Below are positions 28,604 through 41,685 of a DNA stretch of 64,000 bases, piece after piece. The DNA lies in contig CM032808.1 of NCBI GenBank assembly GCA_019155185.1, positions 2,067,185 through 2,131,184 on the forward strand, given 5' to 3'. The stretch is from Beaufortia kweichowensis (taxonomy: Eukaryota; Chordata; Actinopteri; Cypriniformes; Gastromyzontidae). Within the stretch, counting starts at the first letter, position 1. Each line of letters opens with the position of its first letter. The translations under genes and the position numbers were made by a program. The notes below the pieces were generated by a model. That model worked only from the letters and a program-made list of their open reading frames with translations, was not told the origin of the DNA and ran no database searches.

Positions 28604-28729
28604 ACACATGAACATCTTTCTTTTACACATGAACATCTTTCTTTTACACATGAACATCTTTCTTTTACACATGAACATCTTTCTTTTACACATGAACATC
28701 TTTCTTTTACACATGAACATCTTTCTTTT
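28604..28729. repeat. 21-bp minisatellite, six copies
   Basis: Six essentially identical copies of the 21-bp unit ACACATGAACATCTTTCTTT+T. The near-identity indicates recent amplification. A 21-bp unit gives an artefactual seven-residue repeat in every open frame. Confidence 0.95.
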
Positions 28730-30129
28730 AGGTATTTAAAAAGTTTATGTTTATTGTTCTGAAAATATTTATTTAAATATTTATTCTTAGACCTTTTCAT
28801 CAGTATATAGTTTGTCATGATTAGATTAGAATTAAAACTATGAAATATTAAAGTAAATAGTAAAAAAACACCTGTTCCACCTGTGGAACAGTGACAGTAA
28901 ACAGGTTAATAGCATACAAATTACTTCATTATTACTTTATTGTTTAGTTTACAAAGGTGCACAAAACTCTAAATGTTTTGACTGAAAATAAATCAAAGTG
29001 ACGTAAAATGACATGGCAGATCACTTGTAACTGATATGATTATGAAGACCAAAATCAAATCAAATTTATTAGACAAAAGATACTATCTCATCAACCAGTC
29101 AGTCTCTGCATATGCATACTGCATACCAACATAATGACTGTGTGCTGCCATCCACTGAGGCATGTCTCTTTTACTGTCTCTCTTTCTCTAACATGTCTGT
29201 TTTAACATCTGCTTCCGTAGGACTCATACAGATAATTACATCTCTTTATACCAGAAGGACTAGAAAAGCATCTCTTTCACTGAAAGAGAAAACAACTAAA
29301 TACAGCTTACATCCTGATGTGCTCTATTCACTCGTAACAAAGTTTAAAACTGTCTTAACAATAAATTAAATCTGAAAGGACATGATGGTCCACAGCCCAT
29401 AACCCAGCTGGATTAATGCACATTTCTGAAACAATTAAGTAATTGTTTAATTTAAAGTAAGAGCAAACTTTGACGTTCCTAATCTCATTATCAAATTTTA
29501 GCCTGGTTTTCACAGGCAGGGTGACGTGTTTGTTCTATAAAATTGCTTTGCAACAATGCAAAATTTATAAAAGCATCATAGAAATAAATCTGGACATAAC
29601 TGAATCTAACATAGCGAAGCAAAGCTTGAGTTTGTGTTTTCTGGCAGGTGTAAGGATGAAGTCAAATGAATTACGTCACCGGTTTAACTGTGCTTATAAA
29701 ATGAACATCAATTATTACAGAGGACCTTCCGCCGAAAGATGCATTGTCATGCTTTGGTGTTTCTCTTCAGGAAACTGCAGCATGTCTTATAGTAGCACAT
29801 TAAACAGAGATCTGACATCTGTAACAATCATAAAACACTAAATTTACAAGCATAACCAAATGTATTTTAATATGCTAACAAACATTCAAACAGGCACAAA
29901 TCCACAGGTCCCTAAGAATCTGAGCTATAAATATCTCTATTCAGTTTCCATAGGTCAGCCTCTCATTACTTTACATTAGAAAACGGTTGTAACCAAGACA
30001 ACCTTAAGCGCCTGTCATGCACACGCACAGCTTATTTCCCTTCTTATGTTCTGCTTTATGCTGGTTGGCCATAGCAACAACAGCGATTGCATTAAATAAT
30101 AATTATAGCCTAACATACACCAATATGGC

Positions 30130-30395
30130 GATATCCACTGAGTAGAGGATTAAACTTACGCTGACAGTTCACCTTCATGTCATTTCAAACCTGTATGACT
30201 TTCTCTCTTCAGCAGAACACAAAAGAAGATATTTTGAAGAATGTTGGTAACCAAAAAAACATTAACCCCCATTGACTTCCATTGTATGAACACAAAACCA
30301 CTGAGACCATTTCTTAAAACATCTTCTTTTGTGTTATACTGGAGAAAGAGTCTTATACAGGTTTTGAATAACATGAAGGTGAATAAATGATGATG
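30130..30395. mobile_element. Cyprinid-type foldback MITE
   Basis: The left half AAACCTGTATGACTTTCTCT ... AACACAAAAGAAGATATTTT is the inverted complement of the right half ACATCTTCTTTTGTGTTATA ... AGTCTTATACAGGTTT. A short spacer (CCCCATTGACTTCCATTGT) separates them. This palindromic non-autonomous transposon is very common in carp and zebrafish relatives. No ORF. Confidence 0.7.
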
Positions 30396-31756
30396 AGAGA
30401 AAATAACAATCACACACAACAGCAGGGATGTTAATCATTAAAGCATCCTCCAAAGGGACAGAAGATTTAGAGGAATGCTTTAGTAAATTAAGAAGAGCAC
30501 TCTGTGTGTTTATTATTGTCATTGTGTTATTTGCAGCGTTTATAAGATAATATTTTTATAAAAAAAGCCAAAAAAGCCCTAAAATCCCTCTCTTAAACAT
30601 GCACAGACTCTTTAATTTCTTACTTATAGAATTTTGTCTTTCTTGTAATACAAATACATAAAAAAATCTTAAATCAGGATACATTTTATTGATAATCAAA
30701 AACCAGGTGAAAAACCAGATGAAAATCAGGCTAAAGTCTAAAAATCTGAGATAACGAGCATCAAAGTTAGATTTCACCTATTAATTTATCATGATTTAAA
30801 TCTTTGACATAATCTTACTCAGATATCAAAGATATCAAAGTTATATTTTCAGAATGTTCCAAACAATATTTAGAAATTATGTAGAAAACAGTAAATCACA
30901 AAAAATTACTTTGGCTGGGTTTTCACAGGCATTATATTATTTGTGAGTTTATGCTTAAAACAAGCAAAAATATATGACAATGTATTTCAATAAATCTACT
31001 GGCAGATATACTTGCTTGTTTTAGGCTAAAATTACTTAAATTCGAAGAGTTAATATCTTATGTCACTTTCCTTATAAGAAAATGTGTATTTAGCAAGACA
31101 AAAACACAAAGTCAGAAATGTATTTTTTGCAGTGAGTAAGGATTAAAGGATCATTCTCACAATTTTATAACTGTGTATTATATTACAGTTACTAATGAAG
31201 TTACCGGCCAAATGGTCATTTGATGCTTGCTGAGTGTTAATTAAAAAATGTTTAATATTTTTTTATATTATAGAATCCAATTATGTAGTCAATATTTTTT
31301 TTTTAATTTGTATTAAACTAGACAATTTAGAATTGTTTAATGACCCTATCCTATTTACAATACGTTTGCTAAATCAAGCACTATTTAAATTGTCTATATT
31401 TAGGGTTTAAGGTTACATTTGTGCAGAAGACATGATTGAAAGTTAATGTTGTGTGCCTTGTTAAGGATAAGTGATAACTTGAGTCAGAATAATAGAGAAA
31501 CTTGATGGTGAGCAGGGTTCAGTAATCACCCACCCAGATTACCCCATCAGCCACACAGCTCACTTGTTTTCTCTTGATGCTCATGAATGTTAATACTGTG
31601 TTAAACAGCTGTGCTAAAGATACGTACACACACACAGAGTCACGCACACAAGCTCAATTAGCTTAAACAAAAGCAGTCAGGCCATCAGATGACAGCGGGA
31701 GGTCAGCACTAACTCCAGTGTAGCGACAGTTCTCCGACTGCGCAGCTGCAGCGACT

Positions 31757-31769
31757 GTTGCCTGGCAAC
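31757..31769. promoter_or_regulatory. Palindromic X-box (RFX) motif
   Basis: GTTGCCTGGCAAC is a perfect inverted-repeat X-box half-site pair, inside a small GC-richer patch (31690-31800) with CTGCGCAGCTGCAGCG. Motif match only. Confidence 0.4.
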
Positions 31770-33203
31770 ACATCAAATCCCGAGAGCTGCTACTACAGGC
31801 TGTATCTGAATGGAGCAAAAGAACTAGAAAATTACAAAGTGAATCTTGTTAATAGTGCGCTGCACTTAGGCAAGTCATTCAGAAATGATAACTGATGTTC
31901 TTTATTAAGTGCCTGTGACAAGACAAGATTTACGTTTGTGGTCATCTTTCAGAAGTCATTTTTTCATTTTTTCTTTAGCGGCTGTTGGGTCTCTGATAGG
32001 GCGATTTACAATGCACCGTGCCATCTGGTGCATGATATATTGCCGCACATGAATGACCACAAACCTGTTCATCATTAAAAAGTCCATCATTATTTACTAA
32101 TCAATAATTGAATAGCAAAACCTTATAGCAATTCATGATTTTAAATACAACACTGTTGCAGGCTTTCTGTCACATTTATCGGGTGCACTGACTACATCAC
32201 AGGTTTTCATGGAAACGGTCCCTGGAGCTGCACATGTGAGTAAAGCTGTCATACACAGCGTGGAACAAACAGAGAGGTCACGACATGTTTATGAATGAGA
32301 TGGAGGAAAGAGACGGAGAGTTAAACAGGTGTCGACTTTCCCACACAGGCCAGCAGATAGATGATAAAAACAGGTCATTTACCTGATACAGATCTGCCTG
32401 TGTCACAACAATAACCAACAGAAAAATAAAACAGAAATTATGAAAAATAAATACAATTCTATTCTAAACAAAAATGGCATACAATAAAAATATGCATGCT
32501 TTTAACTTACAAATAATAAAAATATATAAAAAATGAAAAGCCAAACTTGATAACACCCATGTTTGATGCAAACTTAAAAAATTGTGTGTGGATAAACATT
32601 TTTTAAAATTTAGTTCATTGAACTTCAATAATTACACAGAAAAGTTTTGTTGTTGTGGTTGTTTTGTTTTTGTCACAATCACATAATAGATGAATCACCT
32701 ATATATGTGTAATGCTTTATCATTTACAGCATCTGTTTTTATGAATTTATGAAGAAGTGTAAATACTCAAATGAAACATTTATATACAGTAAAACAATAT
32801 ATGATAAAGTTTAGTCTTCATGATCTGTGATGTTTGTTAATGATCTGAACTGTCTGACAGCTTCCAGAAATATTACATATAAAATAAAATGACGATCTTC
32901 TTAAAACTAACATGCTTCTGTTGTTTCATTTAGTCTGTCTGAGCTTATTTAGTTTTCCCTGAACATCACTAATGCTTTATCAATGAAAGAAACAGTCATG
33001 AATGTATTTTGTCCTTCCCTTTCACAAAGCACCATGCAGTGATGGTATTATACCATGGTACTCTGATGTACATAGTGTTACGATTGAACGATTACCATAT
33101 TCGTGAAATGATACCTGTCTGAAGGACACACCAGAGAACAGCATGATATTACAGTAATAGTGACATTAGTGAAATGAGATTGAGATGACAAGAACTGACT
33201 CAC

Positions 33204-33570
33204 CTGTGTTGTGAGACAGGTAAAATAAAAAAGCACGTCCTTCAGTTCCTGCACACCGTCAGCATCATTATCATCATCAGCGTCTATGAATTAACGTTTA
33301 TAATCCATCCGGTAATTCAGATAGTCACCTGATACCACAGCAATTCGGTCACTTCGAAAAACTGCACGCTAAAAACACTTCCACGTGCTCTTTAAATAAC
33401 TCTAAAGCGAGATTTAATGATCTGTGTATCGGCTTTAAATCACGTATGTGACCGCCGGCGATGCGCTGCTGTTGTATTGAGACGCCGTGAGTCTTAAAGG
33501 GGAAACACACTCCACGCCTCTCTGCGGACCCCACCACATTAGCGCCGATGAGCTGCGTCAAATCACCGAG
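33204..33570 (-). promoter_or_regulatory. Candidate mpp2 5' non-coding exon and promoter region
   Basis: On the - strand a good donor (ACACAG followed by GTGAGTC; forward 33197-33203) closes a possible exon starting at 33204. Its upstream side (33340-33570) is enriched in CpG against the AT-rich flanks. This would supply the missing 5'UTR exon of mpp2, about 5.6 kb upstream of its ATG exon. No TATA box or CAGE-like evidence is available. Confidence 0.3.
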
Positions 33571-34545
33571 GACTTTACCGCTTTAAGAGCCATTCACCGT
33601 ACACTGCAGTCATTCTGCCTTTACATACTATTACATTATATATAGCGAGAAAAGTCTGAATAATATACATCTTAGTATGGGTATTAGCGTATTTGTTTAA
33701 AAATAAACGCTTACCATCAAATAGCGTTGACATACGTGATGACATCATCATTTGCGCTGACATTTTGATTTAATACTGAATGATTACGATGGGCTAATAT
33801 GTCAATTACATTGTATTTTATTATCATTTTTAAGAGCCAAACTACCGTATGTTAATATGGTAAAATCATTTTTAAATAATGATATTACACTTAAATGAAA
33901 GCAGCACAAACCAAAGACTATTAACTGCGATACTTTATAATACCCTAAAATAAAACGATGCTGCCCATTAGACGTTAAAATATTGTAGACTTCCTCCACC
34001 TAGTGGTACCTAGGTAAACTATCTCACACTAATGTTTTGAGATTTAGGAATGTAGGCATTACCAGTTACCCAGCTAATAATTTCTCATAACATTCCGGGT
34101 ACCATAAACGAATGTTCCGGGAACGTTCCTCTAACTCATTTCAGCACTACTGCGCGTCAATAATGAGTACATTCTATGTTGTGTTTATATCCATCGTTTA
34201 TATAAGTTTGATAGATGATTCTTGAATTAAAAATATAAATTAAAAGAGAAGTCAAGTGTTCAACATTCATTTATTCTTCATCATTTTCAATTTTGTCAGT
34301 GATTAATAAATTATTTACAATTGTCTTTCACAAAACATAAATTAAACCATAACAGAGAGAGAGAGACAGAGAGAAAGAGAGAGAGAGATGTACAGATCAT
34401 GAGGTGTTTTTGGGTCCCTCTTTTAAATGAGGGTTTGGCTCATGCTGGTTTCTGCTGTTTAGTAAACTCATTTATGATCATTGAGATGGATGGCCAGATG
34501 AAGAAAGCCAGCACATCAGCTACACAAGAGGAGAGAGGAGTGACA

Positions 34546-36519
34546 TCACCAAACCAGGCTGTCTTCAACACTGCACAGAAACAAAATGAAATATAAGTTG
34601 CTGAGTTTGAATATGGGTTTGAATAGCAGAAGAGTAATCTGTGCGTGTTTGGTTATTGCTCACCGAGGCCTGATGTCCTGTTCATCATCACCAAACAGCA
34701 GTTCAGCCATAGCAGCCTCAGGGTTAGATCTCTTACCATATCTGCAGAATCAGAAAGCATCACATACATTTCACATGAGTCTCTGAAGATATCAGTGTGG
34801 AGGACTGAAGAGGACTATGGGTCTAATGGGTGGTTGCTAGGGTGTTATTGATGGTTGCTAGGAAGCATCCTATTTTTGAGAAAACCTCTTTTTGGCACAT
34901 CTGTGGACTAAGAAGAGTAACCACACATGGAACTTAACAAAAATACCCCATTTAATTGTGGTCTTTTGAGGTCAAATTCCTTGCAGAAAATATCAGGGTA
35001 CATCTGCAGCACACGTCATGAGAGACAAATCAGAAGACGTGTTAATCCCACTTAATAACAATCTATCTTAACACGCAGCGGAATAATGAGGGGTTGCGTA
35101 CAGGTTGAAGGATATCTGGCAACCCAGCCCACCCCCACACATATGTTAGAATGTGGTAAAAATGAAGTTTTGTCTGAATTGCAGCACCCTGTATTGTTTG
35201 AAGTACTGTAGAGTCTCATGTACACATGGCTTAGTAGACTGCGCTTATTATTAGTTCATTGACAAAACGTTAAATGGTCTCATTTGTAAGTCATTTTGGA
35301 CAAAAGCATCTGTTAAATGAATAAATGTAAATGTAATCTGATATTATCACTGACACTGCCAAAGTACTTTATTGTAAGAGATGCTTAAACACATTTAGAA
35401 AAAAGGCTTAAATAATAAACCACATACTGACAAATGGACTAAAATGGTGCCAATAAAAAATGATTAATGGACATTATAATCTCCAGACAGGAATATCCAC
35501 TGGGCCATAAGAGGTTTTTCACTATTTTTTCCAGTATACTGTTTCATTATGATATGATCTTGCTCATACTCGCCGTTTTGCTATAATATTATGTAACGCA
35601 ATAAGCTTCATTTATGAAGATGAGCAGAGCAAATGTGAAAACACAGCTTTTGTTAAAAAAGAAGTCATTTGTTGGTGATTCACTTATTTTTTACATAAAA
35701 TCATTCTACATGATGTAAAGAACATATAACCTTTAATATATTTAATACTGACTAAAACTGAAATCACTATTTATAACGTCTACTAGATTTTTGTGCAAAA
35801 TAATAAAACATAGTTTAAATATTTTAGTTTAATTTAAGTACCGTACCCCAAAAATCTATCATTTACAGTAATTATTATTTATATGACTATAACTAAGTTG
35901 ATGCTGCTAGTCTCATAATAAGATTTTGAGACAAATGCCTGTGTAAAAAATACATTTTTTTGCACTGAATTAAATTTCATAATGTATGAATAGTTTAATT
36001 AACAATTTACACTGCAGCCTAATGTTAAATAAATTAAGCTCATAAATTCTAACACAACTCTGAAAGTTAAATGATAACGTACATATTTATAATATTGTGA
36101 CGATATAAGAAGTCTAATTCTGAATAATGCATGCGAATATTTACACAAAAATATATGCATTTAAGCTATTTTATTTGAATGTGCATTAAGCAATGATTTA
36201 CACTAATATCATATTTTATGTAATATTTTTTTAAAGACATTATTAATCATGTGAATCAAAGTAAGTCCAACAATATATATTTATGTATGAACTGAAGCCC
36301 ATCATGATATGTTTGGTATGTTTTGTCTCACCTCTGTCGTGTGATGAGGTTGATGTAGTGTCGTAGTGCAGTGTGGTATTTGGCCATCTCTTCTGGACCC
36401 ACGTCTCCTGCTGGAGGTTCAGGTTTGGGCGGGTAAGCTTCAGCCAGGCTGCTCAGACACACTATAACACACATTACAAGAGCCACCAGCACGGTCCAGG
36501 ATCTCACAGTACTTGCCAT
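34546..36519 (-). CDS. pyy: Peptide YY precursor (NPY family hormone)
   Basis: Coding exons on the - strand: 36332-36519 (ATG 36517-36519, directly after an AG acceptor), 34664-34741, 34546-34570 (stop TGA 34546-34548). Phases agree; 96 aa. Residues 1-28 are a signal peptide ending SLAEA. Residues 29-64 are the 36-residue hormone: it begins YPPKPEPPAG, has the PP-fold helix EEMAKYHTALRHYINL and ends ITRQRY. The next residues GKR provide the C-terminal amide Gly and the dibasic cleavage site. A 29-residue C-flanking peptide ends VEDSLVW. The exon layout, with the RQR/Y junction split by an intron, is typical of the family. The TALRHYINLITRQRY end and N-terminal YPPKPE point to PYY, more like the fish PYYa than the PYYb form (from memory). 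Secreted gut/brain peptide acting on Y receptors. Adjacent to mpp2, as in mammals. A poly(A) signal fits AATAAA (reverse of 34270-34275). Confidence 0.96.
35284..35335 (+). repeat. LINE/SINE 3' tail fragment in pyy intron
   Basis: TGTAAGTCATTTTGGACAAA, followed by GCATCTGTTAAATGAATAAA and TGTAAATG repeats, is the well-known fish tail (GCATCTGCTAAATGA type). Confidence 0.6.
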
Positions 36520-36680
36520 CTGATAAACAGAGAGAAAAAAGATTTAAGATTCATGCATATCAAAATGATAGACTTGTAAAATTGTCCATGAAGTCATCTT
36601 AAAGTGCCAAGTTATGATCAACTAAAACTCTATTTCTGAATCTTTCCTCAAAAGCATCAAAGTAACAGAATTCAACTTAC

Positions 36681-36745
36681 TGTGCAATAGACGTTCAGTG
36701 CCAGAAGGGTCACGATAAGCTGATGCTGGTTGTTGAAGTTCTGCT
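36681..36745 (-). other. pyy: pyy 5' non-coding exon 1
   Basis: Ends at donor GTAAGTT (forward 36674-36680). The start is placed about 25-30 bp downstream of the TATA box. It is spliced to the coding exon that begins exactly at the ATG. Confidence 0.6.
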
Positions 36746-36766
36746 CTTTCCTCTGAATCCTGATGC

Positions 36767-36773
36767 TTTTATA
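36767..36773 (-). promoter_or_regulatory. pyy: pyy TATA box
   Basis: TATAAAA on the - strand (context CTATAAAAGC), at the expected distance from the inferred exon 1. Confidence 0.65.
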
Positions 36774-37279
36774 GCTCATGATACTCCAGTGGGAGGTCCA
36801 GACCCCACCCAGGACTTACACACCACTGTTAATGATAACCTAATGAGTCATTGGCACACGCTATCCAATTCTTTCATCTGTACATTTCTGAACATCAGGA
36901 GGAAAGACATATAACGTATATAAGGTTTTATGTGGAATAAATGAAAATGAATTAGGACTCATTTTTATTATGGTTCTTCCAATGCCAACTAACAGTCTAA
37001 CTGAGAAGTAGACATTATTATATTATCAGAAAGTGTTACAGTTACTTTTTATTTGGAAGTGTTCTTGGTACTGCTTAATTATACTATACATTTACTATAA
37101 TTACTATGGTACATGTACATGTGCAAAAGCATGCCACTGTTACTATAATCAAAATATTAAAAATATTACAATTATTTAAAATGTTATTAAATTCATTAAG
37201 TAGCAGTAGTAGTATGATTTTGTTAGAAGATATATGAATTTAATGAATAATTTCATGGGAATTGTATTGGTTTTAATGG

Positions 37280-37375
37280 AAACTACAATAATAATAATTA
37301 ATCATATATTTGTATAGCACTTTTCAAACATAAAATGCAACTCAAAGTGCTTCACAAGATAATAAAACATAATAG
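37280..37375 (-). repeat. LINE 3' tail fragment, reverse orientation
   Basis: In reverse complement it reads AAGCACTTTGAGTTGCATTT ... AAAGTGCTATACAAATA followed by ATT-rich simple sequence, the usual 3' end of a fish non-LTR element. Confidence 0.5.
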
Positions 37376-40300
37376 AATTTCACACAATATCACTAAAATA
37401 TAACATAAAATAAAAACAAATATAAAATAGATAAAACAACCAGAAAAAAAATCTGAGAATAAAGCAAAACATAAAACAGACTTCTCATGGTCTCTGTGAG
37501 TCTTTACTGCTAATCTGTTGGGCTCTGTTGGTGGGATGTTATCTGGTGAACACCTGAAATAAGACCTGATTTTTTACAGACAATAGTTCATAATGAAGAA
37601 GAATTTCTAAAGTTTTTTTCTTGTAAAATTATAAAATCAGGTTAATAGTTGGCCTTTCTGGGTGATGCTACACACAAGCTGTATGAACAGGTGTTTTACT
37701 TATAACTGTTAGTTATTGCTCGATATTGATTTACAGTTGACGAGTAAATCCAGCAGATGGCGCAGCTGCGTGAACCCTGAACCTGCGTATACATGCAGAA
37801 TGCGCGTGCACGTAAAGACGAGGAAGACCTTCCTCATTCTCGTCTGACCTCGCCTAATCCAGTTTGCAGTTAACAAAGTGATAAATGTAATCTCACTACC
37901 TTCACAAACCCACGACGTGTTTAACAGCTTTGTGTGGATAAATATGGGATTTTAAATATGGGATTTTAAAGATCTGTGAACGTCTGACTCACACAATGAC
38001 AAAACTGTGATGAAAACATGAAATTTTTTAATAAAGACCCTGTAAAGGCAAAGAAGAGCTTAAAAGTTAATTATACATCATTGATCTGTAAAGCAGGTAG
38101 GAATCAATAGTGATCTTGTCTGAATCTGTTAACCAACCAGCAGGATTAATCTTCAAGGGTTTTAATGTGACCACACTGGCATCTGATCTGCACATTATAA
38201 ACAAATAACTTGATTTATAACTCTCTTGTGACAATATTGCACATTAAAAATATAAACAAACAGGCATTTGTAAAGTCACATTTATGCATTATTTAGTCTT
38301 TGCCTTCATTCATATGTTACAAATGAAGAATTCATCACTTCTATGCTATTAGAGTTAAAGAAATAGTCATCTCAATATGCAAAAAAGTCATGATAATATA
38401 CATATGAATAGCATGTCAAATTTGCATTGTGTGCTCCTGATACCCTTGTTGAAAAATATATTTCATTCTCTATTATTCATTCTCAACTACTAAGTAATGA
38501 ATGTTCAAACATGTAATTTGCACTGGATTGTTTTTTGAGATGTTCTGCATCTGTAGCAGGCAGAAATAAATCAAAGATTGTTTCTTCGACAACTTTCTCC
38601 CTGAGCACACATACACGCAGAAGAGATTAAAGTGTAAATCTTCATGTCATGGGTGATCATAAAAGCAAAAGTATTAATCTCAGTAGTATTGCTGTATATG
38701 TTTTTGTTAGATCTTAATAAAGATCCAGCCTTCAATATGTGATAAAAGCCATTTGTTGATGCAGATTGCAGGAGCAGATTGTTTTCTTGCATCACACACA
38801 AATAATCAAAACATTTCCTCGGGCTGCTGTTATAAAATTCTCAAGATAGTCTCCGGGGCCTGACGCTGGTCACTAAACTAACAATAAAAGTCAATGAGGA
38901 GAAACAACAAACAGTAGATATTGATACCCCACTTCAGTTTATCAGTATAAATAAACAGTGAGAAAGCCACGTTAGATAAGACCGGCATGAAACGTTTGGA
39001 CCTGTTCTTACGCTTTGATAACTCTACAAATACAGTAATGTTCATTGAATGAGAGATTACTGTTCGGATGAGAAGCAGATCAGCGCGGTGGATAATAATG
39101 TGCTTTATGAACTCAAACAAATGCTCTGTATACTGAATGTTGGTATTTTAATGTAAAAATCGATGAAGGTATATTTTTTGATCAATATTGAGAAAACTTT
39201 ATTGTTGTGGAGAAGGTGCAATTGTATGGATTTTTGGTTATAACAGGTTCATGTGTAATATTCCACTCGGCATTAAATGTAATTATTGGAAGAATCATAA
39301 ATGTTTGGGAAAAGAAAGCAAGGTTTATAGTATACATATCAAACAAATAAAAAAACTAGATACCAAAATAAAGGCAGTTAAAACTAAATAAAAGATATGT
39401 GATTGAATTAGTAACAAGTATTCAAAAACTGGAAGCACAAAAACAAAAAGTTATAAACTTTTAATATTTCATGATTTCCTCAGTATTTGTATATTGCTAA
39501 CTGAATGGTTCATATTATTAAAAAAACTTAACAAAAACTGTCCTTTATATTGGTAAATAGAAATTGATTAAATTAAAATAAAATCACATCTTCATTTGTT
39601 GAGTATTATTGCTTCTGGTTTGTGTATTTTAATTCACAGAAATCCTACAAAGTGTGTTGACTCTCAAAAACATTTTTTGGCATTTTTTTGTCACATAATT
39701 CATGAATAAAACAGGTACCTCGCGCATGTATTTTTCTGATTTCTGCACTTAACAGGGCTTATATAATATACGCAAAAATGTAAACAAATGGTTCAATATA
39801 CTGATAATAAAAACTGTGTTGTTTTGACTGAAATTGCCCTTATAAACATGGTGTCAATATGATAGCGTAGAGATCTTTTACTCCCTTGGGACTTGGACAG
39901 CTTGATCTAGCTGATGTTAAGTACAATTGGATGATTTAGCAGGACAATGATCCACACAATACAGAAGTGACATAATAAAAGTCCTGATTTGAATCTAATA
40001 TTTCTGTATTTATTGTTTTACAGGGGTGATATAAATTGATATTACCTATTGTTACAGTTCACACTAAATTTCAAACAACTTTTGTTTATAGAGTTTTCAT
40101 CCTGCAGTATAATACCAAAAATATACAGTTTCCCATATCTAACCAATTTTTTTTAATCACATTTTTATTGTCCTTTTGAAATTGTGACAACCCAACACAG
40201 ACAAACAATCAGCATACCACAGTGAGTATAAAAAAAAGGGGGGGAAGTAATTAAAAATTAAATAAATTAGATGAGTAAATAAATTGTAGTAATGTAATTT

Positions 40301-41677
40301 CCATGTTATAAACAAACTACAGGTAAGCAGGGGATTATGGTAAAAAATTAACCTGTTAAACTTTAAGAGTAAATGACAGAAATATACTAAACAATTCAAT
40401 AAAAATAATATAAACTAAAGCATACAATGGAATATACATATATTAAGGACTCTGTAAAGGTAATATAAACCATACAATACATAAAAATAAATAAATAAAT
40501 AAAAATAAAAAACGTATATACATATATATATATATACACATACATACACACAAACACACATATTTATGCATATATATCCATACATACATACATCTAACCA
40601 AATTTTTAAAACATTAACGTATCTGTAATAAGTCAACTAGCAATCAGCTATTATCACATCTATTTAAGTAAGGCAGACACAGGCACTGAGAGATGTTCAT
40701 CTTCATATCTCAAACAGCAAAAGCCTGTGACAAATACTCTGAACAACAAACTAAAAAGCCATTATGAAGTTTAGACTTGGCTAGCGTTCAGTCTTCCACT
40801 TACACACACTGAATCCTGCGAACTTCCTGCATTTATGGCCATCCTGATGTCTCAGCGATGACGTTACAGGAGTTGGGACTGTTATCAGTCTTTTATCATG
40901 CGTGTTATTGCCTCTCTGATGTGAGCAGAGTGCTGCAGTAGCGCTTGAGTATGTTTACATGAACTCCATCAGTGCCGAGAGACGACCAGACAACAATTCG
41001 ATGATCCGAGAGAGCCAAATAAATACTGATAGTAAAATGTCAGGCCACAAAAAGCTTATTGTCTTCCAAGTTTAAGACATTAGAGAGAAACTGTATGTCA
41101 AGAAATTCATGTATTTCAAATACAATTATAGACCTCATGTATAAGTGTATGTGCCTTGGACAGCCATATTGGCTACTTAAATGTTTTACTGGTATTTACA
41201 ATCTAAAAACACTTTAATTCACATCGAACCAACAATTGCCAGTGAAAGTATTTGTTGGGGTTTGTTGGATAAGTGTGAATTAGCCTTTAGATGTAAATAA
41301 ACAATAAACATAAACTAAAAAATTCATAAGAAATGTCAGTTTCTCTGACATCTTCAATCTCCCACTGGAAACTTACAACAACTCATTTTGTACTTTCATT
41401 TTATGCATACTACTATAAATAATACAGTGCCTTTATTTGTAATGTCCTACAATTAGAATGATTTCCCAGGAGAGTTGACCCCAGATTACAAAACCACGTA
41501 ACACTTTCTTTGTTCAATGAGGGTCTTTATAATTAACCACCCGATGTGCCGTTAAAGATTTATGGCTTAAACGTGTTTTTTGTGTCTGGTCCAGGGTCAA
41601 TAAGCTCTTAAATAATTATGAGGTGGAAATGTCTTGCTTTAACATCTTAATCTATATGACTACTCTTGCGTTGAACG

Positions 41678-41685
41678 TGACGTCA
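41678..41685. promoter_or_regulatory. Palindromic CRE (TGACGTCA), isolated
   Basis: Full consensus CRE in otherwise AT-rich DNA, with a second TGACG 7 bp on in the other register (TTTGACGCAG). No gene is adjacent. Motif match only. Confidence 0.2.

Noticed and set aside
31690..31800. Possible CpG island promoter of an unknown gene
   Set aside because: Too short and no exon or donor site follows on either strand; only the X-box motif was retained.
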